NCBI RefSeq assembly: GCF_011801145.1
Contig: NZ_CP046172.1
Coordinates: 3,596,001-3,660,000 of the forward strand
DNA length: 64,000 nt
Direction: 5' to 3'
Source: Nocardia arthritidis
GTDB taxonomy: Bacteria; Actinomycetota; Actinomycetes; Mycobacteriales; Mycobacteriaceae
Shown here: piece by piece, positions 1 through 9,248 of the stretch
Position numbering within the stretch: the stretch's first letter is position 1
How the letters are laid out: the number at the start of each line of letters is the position of its first letter
The notes under the pieces: model-generated
The model's database searches: none
What the model was told of the DNA's origin: nothing
The model's input: only the letters and a program-made list of their open reading frames with translations
Translations under genes and position numbers: made by a program

Positions 1-101
1 ACCGCCTTTCGCGTACCCGCACACCGTGGCTCCGGCCGGGCGCGGTGAATCGTCCGCAATCGATTGTCGCCGGATCCGGTTGGAGATACGGGCGCGGTGA
101 G

Positions 102-129
102 GGGCGGGTTCGAGGATTCGGACCCGCCC
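102..129. terminator. hairpin downstream of VOC gene
   Basis: Inverted repeat with 11-base arms (102-112 and 119-129, one G-U type mismatch) and a 6-base loop. It lies 12 bases beyond the stop codon of the leftward VOC gene, so it probably ends that transcript. There is no clear T-run, which is common for actinobacterial terminators. The remaining bases 1-101 hold nothing I can support. Confidence 0.5.
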
Positions 130-140
130 TTCGAAGCCGG

Positions 141-518
141 TCAGTGCGCCGGTGGGGTGAAAACCAGGAAGCGGTTGCCGTCCGGGTCGAGCAGGTCGGC
201 GAAGATCAGGCCATTCTGTGTCGTTCTCGGCTCGGACAGCGCCTTGCCGCCCAGTTCGGCGGTGCGGGCGCAGACGGCGGCGACGTCGCGGACCATGACG
301 CCGAAGGTGGCGTGTGGGGTATCCCCTTCCTCGAGCGCGGTGATTCCACCGCTGGGCGCGGCCGAGCCGGGGTATTTGACGGTCCGGTAGTCGGGGCCGC
401 TGCCCGGGTCGGCGGTCGCGGTCCAGCCGAACAGATCACCGTAGAAGCGTTGTGCCGCATCGGGATCGGCGCTGCCGATCTGGAACCAGGTGACCGTGTC
501 GAACGGGGGCGTTGTCAT
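141..518 (-). CDS. VOC (glyoxalase/bleomycin-resistance fold) family protein
   Basis: 125-residue protein with the usual start of a single-chain VOC protein (VTWFQIGSADPDAAQRFYGD) and a C-terminal LLDPDGNRFLVF strand, the two halves of a beta-alpha-beta-beta-beta metal-binding fold. The substrate is unknown; such proteins include dioxygenases, isomerases and drug-binding proteins. I chose the ATG at 518 because a GAGGAGA ribosome site precedes it; an in-frame ATG at 584 would add 22 poorly conserved-looking residues. It lies 105 bases downstream of a WYL regulator on the same strand, an arrangement that suggests the regulator controls it. Function beyond the fold is inference. Confidence 0.8.
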   Translation of the reverse strand: MTTPPFDTVTWFQIGSADPDAAQRFYGDLFGWTATADPGSGPDYRTVKYPGSAAPSGGITALEEGDTPHATFGVMVRDVAAVCARTAELGGKALSEPRTTQNGLIFADLLDPDGNRFLVFTPPAH

Positions 519-623
519 CGAAAGCGTCTCCTCTGCATCGCTGCGCGGCCGGAATGCCTGCGCCCGTTCAGCTTCGGCGCTCATGGCGACAACCCTATGT
601 CGGTGTTTCCGCCGAATTTCCGA

Positions 624-1325
624 CTACAGCGCCAGCCTGCTCGCCGCCACATCGGCGGGCAGGTCGTCCGGATACCGGATCGCCCGCGGCGTGAACTTGA
701 CGTCCATCAGTTCGGCGGACTGGATCCGGTCCAGCCGGAACAGCCGGGTCTCCTCCCGCAACCGGCACCACCCGATCACATACCACCCTTCCCGCCCCAG
801 CATCAGCACCATCGGTTCCAGCACCCGTTCACTGACCGCCCCGTACCGGTCCACATACGACATCGCCACCGGCCGCTGCTCCGCCACCGCCTGCCGCACC
901 ACCCCCGCACACCGCCCCGGCTCCGCAACCACCACCGGCTCCAACATCTGCACCCGCCCCGCCAACTCCCGCGCCGCCCGCACCCCCGCCTCCGGCATGG
1001 CCGCCAAAATCTTCCCCAACGCACTGGCCCCCGCCGCATCGAACGGCGTCCCCCGTGTCCGCCCCAGCGCCACCGCGACAGCCACCGTCTCCGCCGCCGA
1101 AAAATTCAAGGGCGGCAACGACATCCGCTTATCAATCGCATACCCCCCACCCCGCCCCACATCGGCGTAAATAGGCACCCCAGCCTGCTGCAGCGCCGAA
1201 ATATCCCGCTCCACCGTCCGCACACTCACCTCGAACCGCCCCGCCAACTCCCGCGCACTCAACCGCCCCGGCGCAACCCCCCGAAGCTCCTCCACCAACG
1301 CATAAAGCCGATCAGTCCGGTTCAC
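624..1325 (-). CDS. WYL-domain transcriptional regulator (YafY/DeoR-like)
   Basis: 233 residues. Residues 1-60 form a winged helix-turn-helix of the HTH_11 type (RLSARELAGRFEVSVRTVER), followed by a linker with AADVGRGGGYAI-like sequence and a C-terminal WYL domain from about residue 135 (RPVAMSYVDRYGAVSERVLEP and EGWYVIGWCRLR). WYL domains sense small ligands or nucleic acid. The gene reads leftward into the VOC gene, its likely target or operon partner. The start at 1325 gives the standard N terminus MNRTDRLYALVEEL seen throughout this family. Confidence 0.88.
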   Translation of the reverse strand: MNRTDRLYALVEELRGVAPGRLSARELAGRFEVSVRTVERDISALQQAGVPIYADVGRGGGYAIDKRMSLPPLNFSAAETVAVAVALGRTRGTPFDAAGASALGKILAAMPEAGVRAARELAGRVQMLEPVVVAEPGRCAGVVRQAVAEQRPVAMSYVDRYGAVSERVLEPMVLMLGREGWYVIGWCRLREETRLFRLDRIQSAELMDVKFTPRAIRYPDDLPADVAASRLAL

Positions 1326-1338
1326 CCGTCGAGTGTCC

Positions 1339-1571
1339 CCGGAACCACCGACATCTCAGGAGCCGATGCTCTCCGGTTCCGCGCGGGCCGAGCGAGAATC
1401 CGGCCAAAGCCACCAACATTCCAGAGTCCATGCCCCCTACGGTTCCGTGCGAGCCGAGCAAGGAGCCAGCCGAAGCCACCAACATTCCGGAGCCCATGCC
1501 CCTGCGGTTCCGTGCGAGCCGAGCAAGGAGCCAGCCGAAGCCACCAACAATCCCGGAGCCCATACCCCCTA
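1339..1571. repeat. three and a half tandem copies of a 65-66 bp unit
   Basis: Units start with GGTTCCG at 1375, 1441 and 1506 (66, 65 and 66 bases), with a partial unit from about 1339 to 1374. Units two and three are nearly identical; unit one is more diverged. The array follows directly upstream of the WYL regulator's start codon, so it covers that gene's promoter region. No convincing gene overlaps it: open frames through it are an effect of the high GC content. Confidence 0.85.
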
Positions 1572-1757
1572 CGACTCCGTACGGGTCGCTTTCGACAGAG
1601 ATACCAGTCCGGGGTCTTACCTGAGCAGTGCTGGGCGCGCCGCCTGCCGTACCCGACTTGCTCTACCGCGGCTCAGCCGCATGTTCTCGTCCCGGTGAGG
1701 TGAGGACTGGCTGTGGTCCGGTCCAAAGATCCAATCAAGCCCCCCAACCACTTTCAC

Positions 1758-1980
1758 GCAAGCTTCGGAGTGATCGGCCCGTCGGTTGGGCGGTCGCGTC
1801 ACTACGACGACGTAATCGCCCGAGATAGGCACGTGGCCCGTTGGCATCCGGCGTTCCGATCCCCACTTCGCGCAAGCTTCGGAGTGATCGGCCCGTCGGG
1901 TGGGTGGTCGCGTCGCTACGACGACGTAATCGCCCGAGCTGGGCACGTGGCCCGTTGGCATCCGGCGTTCCGATCCCACT
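1758..1980. repeat. two tandem copies of a 114 bp unit (dispersed repeat module B)
   Basis: Copy one begins GCAAGCTTCGGAGTGATC at 1758 and copy two at 1872, period 114, with only a few mismatches. The core, running from GTGATCGG to GGCGTTCCG, reappears at 35089-35180 in the same orientation, so this is a dispersed element and not only a local duplication. It is non-coding as far as I can see. Confidence 0.85.
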
Positions 1981-1987
1981 ACGAATC

Positions 1988-2063
1988 CCGTTGTTCCCGC
2001 ACACCTTTCAGCATCTTGCGCACGCAATATCCTGCGCGAGAGGCCAATTGCCACGCGCGAACC
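1988..2063. repeat. dispersed repeat module C, copy 1
   Basis: From CCGTTGTTCCCGC through a GCAATA...GCGCGAGAGGCCAATTGC stretch to CGCGCGAACC. The same text, with scattered substitutions, occurs at 35245-35320, again downstream of module B and in the same orientation. Conservation of order between the two loci points to a composite intergenic element. Confidence 0.8.
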
Positions 2064-2178
2064 TCACCACCGGTATGTCGCCCGCCGACACTCCAATTAC
2101 CTACGCGCCCAAAGCTAAACAAAAGGTCCCCACACCCTGTGTCAGAAGACACACCGCCCGCCACGCCGCGAACTTTCG

Positions 2179-2290
2179 CAAACAGGGTGCGCCAGCGACA
2201 AACAGGGTGCGCCAGCCACGACCGAGTGCGGCAGCGATGAACGGATGCGCCAGCGATGAACGGATACGGCAGCTATGAACGAATGCGACA
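2179..2290. repeat. about six tandem units of 19-21 bp
   Basis: Degenerate units with the core GGATGCGCCAGCGATGAAC: two start ACAGGGTGCGCCAGC and four follow the AACGGATGCGCCAGCGATG pattern. The units abut with no spacers, so this is a minisatellite and not a CRISPR array. It lies between module C and the GC hairpins at 2422, in the gene-free stretch upstream (by coordinate) of tRNA-Leu. Confidence 0.75.
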
Positions 2291-2421
2291 CCACCCAACA
2301 GACAGGCGCACACAGACCCAACGCCAGCCGATCCAACCGAAACCCACAAGCACTCAATACGAGCAACCAACCGCAACCAAGCCCAAGCCCGCATCGAACA
2401 GCCAATCGCAACCCCAACAGA

Positions 2422-2472
2422 AGGGGGTCCGGGGGCAAGCCCCCGGGCGGGGTCTGGGGGTCGCACCCCCAG
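2422..2472. repeat. double GC-hairpin repeat (module A, copy 1)
   Basis: Two adjacent perfect hairpins: CCGGGGG/CCCCCGG with a 4-base loop and CTGGGGGT/ACCCCCAG with a 3-base loop. A close relative lies at 34907-34963 in reverse orientation, downstream of rpsA. Such G-run hairpins may act as bidirectional terminators; here it lies just beyond the 3' end of the leftward tRNA-Leu, consistent with that role. Confidence 0.75.
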
Positions 2473-2530
2473 AAGAAAGGACGAGGCACCACAAAGGTGA
2501 GCGATTTGCGCGAACATGCGTCGCCAATGG

Positions 2531-2614
2531 TGCCGAGTGTGGGACTCGAACCCACACGTCCTTTCGGACAACGGTTTTTGAGACCGTCGCGTCTGCCAGT
2601 TCCGCCAACTCGGC
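2531..2614 (-). tRNA. tRNA-Leu (anticodon CAA)
   Basis: Reads GCCGAGT at the 5' end and ACTCGGC plus discriminator A at the 3' end (7 bp acceptor stem). The anticodon stem ACGGT/ACCGT encloses the loop CTCAAAA, giving anticodon CAA. A variable arm (TTGTCCGAAAGGAC region) and a T arm GTGGG-TTCGAGT-CCCAC complete an 84-base class II tRNA, typical of Leu. CCA is not encoded. Confidence 0.95.
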
Positions 2615-2836
2615 GCACCGGGTGACGACTATAGCGGGTGGAGGGCGAAAACACCGAATGGGTTGCGTCGGTGTGCGCCACGGCACGGTTTGCGCAGGGT
2701 ATATGCGTTCTATGCGCAACTGAAAGGTACTCTTTACATCACTCGATTGCGCGATGACGGGTCGTCGGTCCGTAGGGCTCCAACGGCTTGGCGTTCGGCG
2801 TGTCGGGACAGGCATCGGAACCAGAGGGGTCTACCT

Positions 2837-3460
2837 ATGAGTGAGCGGACTACAGCAGGGGGCGCCGGCGTGAAGCGGGAAGCCGGGGCGAAGCGGGTCG
2901 TTGTGGCCGAGGACGAGGCGCTCATCCGGATGGATCTGGTGGAGATGTTGACCGAGGAGGGCTATCAGGTTGTCGGTGAGGCGGGTGATGGTCAGCAGGC
3001 TGTCGACCTAGCGGTGGAGCACCGGCCGGATCTGGTGATCATGGATGTGAAGATGCCGCGTCGGGACGGTATCGATGCCGCGGCGGAGATCGCGTCGAAA
3101 CGTGTTGCGCCGGTGGTGATTTTGACGGCGTTCAGCCAGCGTGATCTGGTGGAGCGGGCGCGGGATGCCGGGGCGATGGCGTATCTGGTGAAGCCGTTCA
3201 CGAAGTCGGATCTGGTGCCGGCGATCGAGTTGGCGGCGAGCCGGTTCCATGAGATCACCGCGTTGGAGAGCGAGGTGGCCAATCTGGCCGATCGTTTGGA
3301 GACGCGGAAGTTGGTGGAGCGGGCGAAAGGCGTCTTGATGCAGACGCAGGGGTTGTCGGAGCCGCAGGCGTTCAAGTGGATTCAGCGGACGGCGATGGAT
3401 CGGCGGACGACGATGAAGGCTGTCGCGGAGGTCGTCTTGGAGAACTTGACGCCACAGTGA
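2837..3460 (+). CDS. pdtaR: ANTAR-domain response regulator PdtaR
   Basis: 207 residues. The receiver domain (about 20-135) has the acidic pocket E25/D26, phospho-acceptor D70 in VIMDVKMPRRDG, T97 and K119 in YLVKPF. The C-terminal ANTAR domain (about 145-200, LVERAKGVLMQTQGLSEPQAF) binds paired RNA hairpins and prevents termination in known members. It closely matches M. tuberculosis Rv1626, partner of the kinase PdtaS, which is not in this window. Start at ATG 2837 follows AGAGGGG; the frame stays open further upstream but the sequence there is not protein-like. A hairpin at 3465-3484 ends the unit, so it is separate from the Liv genes. Confidence 0.93.
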   Translation: MSERTTAGGAGVKREAGAKRVVVAEDEALIRMDLVEMLTEEGYQVVGEAGDGQQAVDLAVEHRPDLVIMDVKMPRRDGIDAAAEIASKRVAPVVILTAFSQRDLVERARDAGAMAYLVKPFTKSDLVPAIELAASRFHEITALESEVANLADRLETRKLVERAKGVLMQTQGLSEPQAFKWIQRTAMDRRTTMKAVAEVVLENLTPQ

Positions 3461-3464
3461 CAAG

Positions 3465-3488
3465 TTCCAGCATCACGGCTGGAAATTT
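3465..3488 (+). terminator. intrinsic terminator of pdtaR
   Basis: TTCCAGC and GCTGGAA arms around a 6-base loop, followed immediately by ATTTTA. It starts 5 bases after the pdtaR stop codon. Confidence 0.75.
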
Positions 3489-3652
3489 TACGTACCGGAA
3501 ACCTCGCGGCGAAGAACAATTCGTTGCAATGTCATCGACATGATCCGAATGTGATGCGGATCTAACGTGCCAACGCTATGTTCTGACCGGGCCGACAGTG
3601 GTCGGTCCCCTCTCGGTGATGCCGGGGGGAGCACAGGACGTAGAGGTGAAAC

Positions 3653-4900
3653 GTGCTTAGTTCGACATGGCGCGGTCGTACGACGCTTGGTGTGCTGGCG
3701 GTCGGCGCTGCCGCGGCGCTGGTGCTGACGGGTTGTAGCAGTAAATCGACCGGTAACGACAACAAATCTTCCGGCACCAGCGAGGGCGCTTCGAGCGGCC
3801 TGTCGATCCAGCCGGTGGCTCAGGTGGACAAGGACGGTAAGCAGGTCCCGAAGTCCGAGACCGCGAAGGCCGCCGATCCGGCCGGTGATGGCAAGGCCAC
3901 CTGTGCTCCCGGTGTGACCATCGCGTTCGCCGGCGCGTTGACCGGCCCGAACGCGCAGCTCGGCATCAATATCAACAATGGCGCGAAGCTGGCTATCGAT
4001 CAGCACAACAAGGCGAATCCGAATTGCAAGATCGAGATCAAGTCGTTCGACACCGAGGGTGATCCGCAGAAGGCCACCCAGGTGATTCCGCAGATCGTCA
4101 ACGACAAGTCGATCATCGGTCTGGTCGGTCCGGCGTTCTCTGGTGAGACGAAGGCGACCGGCAAGATCCTCAGCGATGCGGGTCTGGCCTCGCTCACCGC
4201 GTCGGCCACCAACGCGACGCTCACCCAGAACGGCTGGACCAGCTTCTTCCGTGGTCTGGCCAATGACGACACGCAGGGCCCTTCGGTGGCGAAGTACCTG
4301 GTGAACACGGCGAGCTACAAGAAGGTCTGTGTCATCCAGGACAACAGCGATTACGGCACCGGTTTGGCGAAGTCGATCACCGAGGGTCTCGGCAGTGCGG
4401 CCGATTCGGCGTGCGCGGCCAGCATCAAGGCCGGTGACAAGGATTTCTCGGCGACGGTGACCAAGGTGAAGGCGGCGAATCCGGATGCCGTCTTCTACTC
4501 GGGTTACTACGCGGAGGGCGCGCCGCTGGCCCAGCAGTTGAAGCAGGGTGGCGTGAAGGCCGTGTTCGTCGGCCCGGACGGCACGAACGACCCGCAGTTC
4601 ATCGCGCAGGCGGGTAGCGCGGCCAAGGGTGCGACGCTGACCTGCCCGTGTGGTCCGGCTCCGGAGAAGTTCGCGAAGGACTACCAGGCGTTCAACAACA
4701 TGGCGTCGGGTGTGTACTCGGTCGAGGCCTACGATCTGGCGACGATCCTGGCGAAGGGTATCGATGCGGGCAAGGTGACCCGGCCCGATCTGCTCGAGTT
4801 CGTGCGCAACTACGAGGGTGACGGACTGGCGCGGCATTACAAGTGGAGTGCCAACGGCGAGCTCGCCAACGCGCTGATCTGGATTTACACGGTCAAGTAG
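3653..4900 (+). CDS. livK: branched-chain amino acid ABC transporter, substrate-binding lipoprotein
   Basis: 415 residues with a signal peptide ending in the lipobox LTGC (Cys28), so a membrane-anchored lipoprotein outside the cell. After a Ser/Lys/Thr-rich linker the mature part begins CAPGVTIAFAGALTGPNAQLG and continues as a type I periplasmic-binding fold (Peripla_BP_6) for Leu/Ile/Val-type ligands. GTG start at 3653 is preceded by AGAGGTGAA. It is the first gene of a five-gene transporter set; a strong hairpin separates it from livH, which fits higher expression of the binding protein. The exact ligand (branched-chain amino acids or a related amide) cannot be read from sequence. Confidence 0.9.
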   Translation: MLSSTWRGRTTLGVLAVGAAAALVLTGCSSKSTGNDNKSSGTSEGASSGLSIQPVAQVDKDGKQVPKSETAKAADPAGDGKATCAPGVTIAFAGALTGPNAQLGININNGAKLAIDQHNKANPNCKIEIKSFDTEGDPQKATQVIPQIVNDKSIIGLVGPAFSGETKATGKILSDAGLASLTASATNATLTQNGWTSFFRGLANDDTQGPSVAKYLVNTASYKKVCVIQDNSDYGTGLAKSITEGLGSAADSACAASIKAGDKDFSATVTKVKAANPDAVFYSGYYAEGAPLAQQLKQGGVKAVFVGPDGTNDPQFIAQAGSAAKGATLTCPCGPAPEKFAKDYQAFNNMASGVYSVEAYDLATILAKGIDAGKVTRPDLLEFVRNYEGDGLARHYKWSANGELANALIWIYTVK

Positions 4901-4914
4901 CCAAGTAGCCCGAC

Positions 4915-4970
4915 ACGAAATCGCGCAGCACGTATGGGGTCGCGTGAATCCCCATACGTGCTGTTTCGTA
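4915..4970 (+). terminator. intercistronic hairpin between livK and livH
   Basis: Perfect 14-base arms (4926-4939 and 4950-4963) with a 10-base loop, extended by outer ACGAAA/TTTCGT arms. There is only a short T-run, so partial termination or an mRNA 3'-end stabiliser is more likely than a full stop. It lies between the binding protein and the membrane/ATPase genes of one transporter. Confidence 0.75.
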
Positions 4971-5000
4971 AAGGGCGAATAAGCGAGGGCGAATAAAAGA

Positions 5001-6038
5001 ATGTTTTCCACAGCAGTCGGCGGCGTTGTACAACTCGCTGCCGGATCGATCGACTTCAACTATCAAGGGGTGATCGATCAGTTCTGGCGACTGACCGTCG
5101 ACGGATTGTCCTACGGTGCCATCTACGCACTCGTCGCTGTCGGCTATACCCTGGTCTACGGCGTTTTGCGGCTGATCAATTTCGCCCACTCCGAAATTTT
5201 CATGCTCGGTTTGTTCGGGCAGTATGTCGGGCTGATGCTGCTGGGCTTCTCGCCCAGCGGTGATGTCTATTCGCAGGGTGTCATCCTCACCGTCACCTAT
5301 CTGGCCTTGGCGATGATCATCGGCATGGCCGTATCCGGCGGCGCGGCCGTGGGTTTGGAGCGGGTGGCCTATCGGCCGTTGCGCAAGCGGGGGGCGAAAC
5401 CGCTGATCTTCCTGATCACCGCGATCGGCGCGTCGTTCGTGATCCAGGAGATCGTGCACTTCGTGATCCCGAAGATCTGGCCGGATCTGGGCGGCACCAA
5501 CGCGCAGAAGCCGATCATGCTGGTCGAACCGTCGATCCAGTTCAGTTTCGGCGGCGCGGATATCACCAACGTGACCATCGTGATCGTGGTCGCCGCAATC
5601 GTTTTGGCGCTGGCCACCGAGATCCTGATCAACCGGACCAAGTTCGGCCGCGGCATCCGGGCCGTGGCACAGGATCCGGATACCGCGACCCTGATGGGTG
5701 TTTCGCGGGAGCGGATCATCATGCTGACCTTCCTCATCGGCGGTGTGCTGGCCGGTGCGGCCGCGCTGCTCTATTCGATGAAGATTCCCAACGGCATCAT
5801 CTACTCGGGTGGGTTCATCCTGGGTATCAAGGCGTTCAGCGCCGCGGTGCTCGGCGGTATCGGCAATCTGCGCGGTGCGCTGCTCGGTGGGTTGCTGCTC
5901 GGTCTGGCCGAGAACTACGGCCAGATCCTGTTCGGCACCGAATGGCGTGACGTCGTCGCATTCGTGGTGCTGGTGCTGGTGCTGATGATCCGGCCGACCG
6001 GCATCCTCGGCGAAAGTCTCGGGAGGGCACGAGCATGA
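5001..6038 (+). CDS. livH: branched-chain amino acid ABC transporter permease LivH
   Basis: 345 residues, mostly hydrophobic with about eight membrane helices. The N-terminal block SYGAIYALVAVGYTLVYGVL and INFAHSEIFMLG is the hallmark of LivH-type permeases, and GGIGNLRGALLGGLLLGLAEN near the C terminus is the cytoplasmic coupling loop region that meets the ATPases. ATG at 5001. It overlaps livM by 4 bases (ATGA), showing translational coupling. It should form a heterodimer with LivM in the membrane. Confidence 0.93.
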   Translation: MFSTAVGGVVQLAAGSIDFNYQGVIDQFWRLTVDGLSYGAIYALVAVGYTLVYGVLRLINFAHSEIFMLGLFGQYVGLMLLGFSPSGDVYSQGVILTVTYLALAMIIGMAVSGGAAVGLERVAYRPLRKRGAKPLIFLITAIGASFVIQEIVHFVIPKIWPDLGGTNAQKPIMLVEPSIQFSFGGADITNVTIVIVVAAIVLALATEILINRTKFGRGIRAVAQDPDTATLMGVSRERIIMLTFLIGGVLAGAAALLYSMKIPNGIIYSGGFILGIKAFSAAVLGGIGNLRGALLGGLLLGLAENYGQILFGTEWRDVVAFVVLVLVLMIRPTGILGESLGRARA

Positions 6039-7458
6039 GTGTGAAAACCGCTGAGCCGCAAGGCAAGAACGCACCGGAGGTGCCGGAGAAGCACGGCGTC
6101 GGTGACGCGCTACGCAGCTGGTGGTCGGGTCTGTCGCGGCCCGCGCAGTGGGGGATCGGCGTTCCGGCGATCATCCTGCTGGCCCTGCTACCGCTGTATC
6201 CGCCGCCGTTCCTGGACACCCCGGGTACCAGTTTCGGCGGGGTGATGGCCCAGTTCGCGATGTACGCGCTGATCGCCGTCGGTTTGAATGTCGTTGTCGG
6301 ACAAGCGGGTCTGCTCGATCTCGGCTATGTCGGCTTCTACGCCGTCGGCGCGTACACGGTGGGCCTGCTGACCAGTCCCAACAGTCCGTGGAATCAGACC
6401 GACGGCTGGCTGCACAAGGATTGGGCCTGGCTGGCCTGTCTGCCGCTGGCCGCGGCGGTCACCGCGGTATCCGGTTTGATCCTCGGTTCGCCGACGCTGC
6501 GGTTGCGCGGCGACTATCTGGCGATCGTGACCCTCGGCTTCGGTGAGATCGTCCGGCTGCTGGCCGACAACCTCGGCGATGTCACCAACGGCAGCCTCGG
6601 GCTGTCCGGTATCGCCTATCCGCACGTCGGCGAGTCGGCGACGAAGCAGAACGGCGTGTTCTCCGCGGGTAACGTCGGAAATGCGAACAGCTCCAACATC
6701 TTCGATAAGGCGAACTCCGGAATCTGGTGGTACTGGGTCGGTATGGCGCTGGTGATCGTCGCCCTGCTGATCGTCGGGAATCTGGAGCGCAGCCGGGTCG
6801 GCCGGGCCTGGGTCGCCATCCGGGAGGACGAGGACGCGGCCGAGATCATGGGGGTGCCCACCTTCAAATTCAAGCTGTGGGCGTTCATGATCGGCGCCGC
6901 GATCGGCGGTCTGTCCGGTGCGCTGTACGCGGGGCAGGTGCAGTTCATCAATCCGACCGGCTTCAACGTCATCAACTCGATGCTGTTCCTGTGCGCGGTG
7001 GTGATCGGCGGTCAGGGCAACAAGCTCGGTGTGATCGTCGGCGCGTTCATCATCGTGTACCTGCCGAACCGGTTGCTCTCGGTGCAGGCGGTGGGCCAGA
7101 GCGTGCTCGGCTATGTGATGCTGATCGTGACGATCGCGGTGATCGTCGCGCTGGTCATGGTGTGGCGCAGGCGGATTCGTGATGCGGAGAACCGGGTCAG
7201 GTACGGCTATCTCGGCGGCGTCGCGGTCGTGGTCGTCGTACTGCTGGTGATTCTCGGCAATGTGCTGAAGTTCCACGAGCAGGGCGCGCAGTCGCTCGGC
7301 GACTTCAAATACCTCTTCTTCGGCATCACGCTGATGGTGTTGATGATCTTCAAGCCGCAGGGTCTGTTCCCGGTGCGGCAGAAGCTGCTCACCTTCGGGC
7401 GTCAGGTGTATCAGGCCGTGCGCAAACCGTTCGGCGCCAAAGCGATTGGAGCGCAGGG

Positions 7459-7462
<4 letters not shown>
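6035..7462 (+). CDS. livM: branched-chain amino acid ABC transporter permease LivM
   Basis: 475 residues, larger than typical LivM (around 350-420) because of a polar 30-residue N terminus and a C-terminal pair of extra membrane helices before QGLFPVRQK. Core signatures are VGLNVVVGQAGLLDLGYVGF and TLRLRGDYLAIVTLGFGEI. It pairs with LivH. ATGA overlaps at both ends (with livH and livG) make this a tightly coupled operon. Confidence 0.92.
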
Positions 7463-8453
<991 letters not shown>

Positions 8454-8454
<1 letters not shown>

Positions 8455-9218
8455 TGGTGCAAACGAAGCCGAACGAGCAGTCCAGCACGTCGCAGTCGCA
8501 GTATTTGCTCGAGGTCGACGACATGGTCGTCAACTACGGCAGAATCCAGGCGCTGCACGGGATTTCGCTGCAGGTGGCGCCGGGTGAACTCGTCACCCTG
8601 CTCGGCGCGAACGGCGCGGGCAAGACGACGACCATGCGCGCGCTGTCCGGCCTGCTGCCGCTCACCCGGGGGCGAATCCGGTTCGAGGGCCGCGACATCA
8701 CCAAGATGAAGGCGCATGAGCGGGTGGGTCTCGGGCTCATCCAGGCGCCGGAGGGCCGCGGTGTCTTCCCCGGGATGACCGTGCAGGAAAACCTCGATAT
8801 GGGTTGCTACTCCAGGGTTTTCAAGGAGAAGGCGGAATACGCGAGAACCCTGGGCTGGGTGCTCCACCTGTTCCCGCGCCTGGCCGAGCGGCGTAGACAG
8901 GTCGGCGGCACGCTGTCCGGCGGTGAGCAGCAGATGCTGGCCATCGGACGGGCGCTGATGGCCCGGCCCCGGCTGCTGCTGCTCGACGAACCGTCGATGG
9001 GGTTGGCGCCCATGGTGATTCAGCAGATCTTCCGGATCATCAGCGAGATCAACCAGCAGGGCACCACGGTGCTGCTGGTGGAGCAGAACGCGCGCCAGGC
9101 GCTGGCGCGCAGCGATCGCGCGTACATCCTGGAGACCGGTGAGGTCACCAAGACGGGATCGGGGCGGGAACTGCTCACCGATCCCGCCGTGAAGTCCGCC
9201 TACCTCGGCGTCGCGTAA
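8454..9218 (+). CDS. livF: branched-chain amino acid ABC transporter ATPase LivF
   Basis: 254 residues. Walker A GANGAGKT, signature LSGGEQQMLAIGRALM, Walker B LLLLDEPSMGLAP and the switch His replaced by Gln in LLVEQNARQAL, as usual for LivF. The start ATG 8454 shares its A with the livG stop (TGATG), so translation is coupled. It completes the livKHMGF set. Confidence 0.93.
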
Positions 9219-9248
9219 AGCCGCTGCGGTGACGTCGCCTGCTCGGGC

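Noticed and set aside
45..1703. A 552-codon open frame across the VOC, WYL and repeat region on the plus strand
   Set aside because: It is antisense to two recognisable genes and its product is a Pro/Arg/His-rich low-complexity string, an effect of GC-rich codon bias.
2179..2290. Short tandem repeats considered as a CRISPR array
   Set aside because: Units abut with no unique spacers, are degenerate, and there are no cas genes.
2690..2719. TTGCGCA/TGCGCAA inverted repeat upstream of pdtaR as an operator
   Set aside because: Short arms 16 bases apart with no clear promoter context; could be chance.
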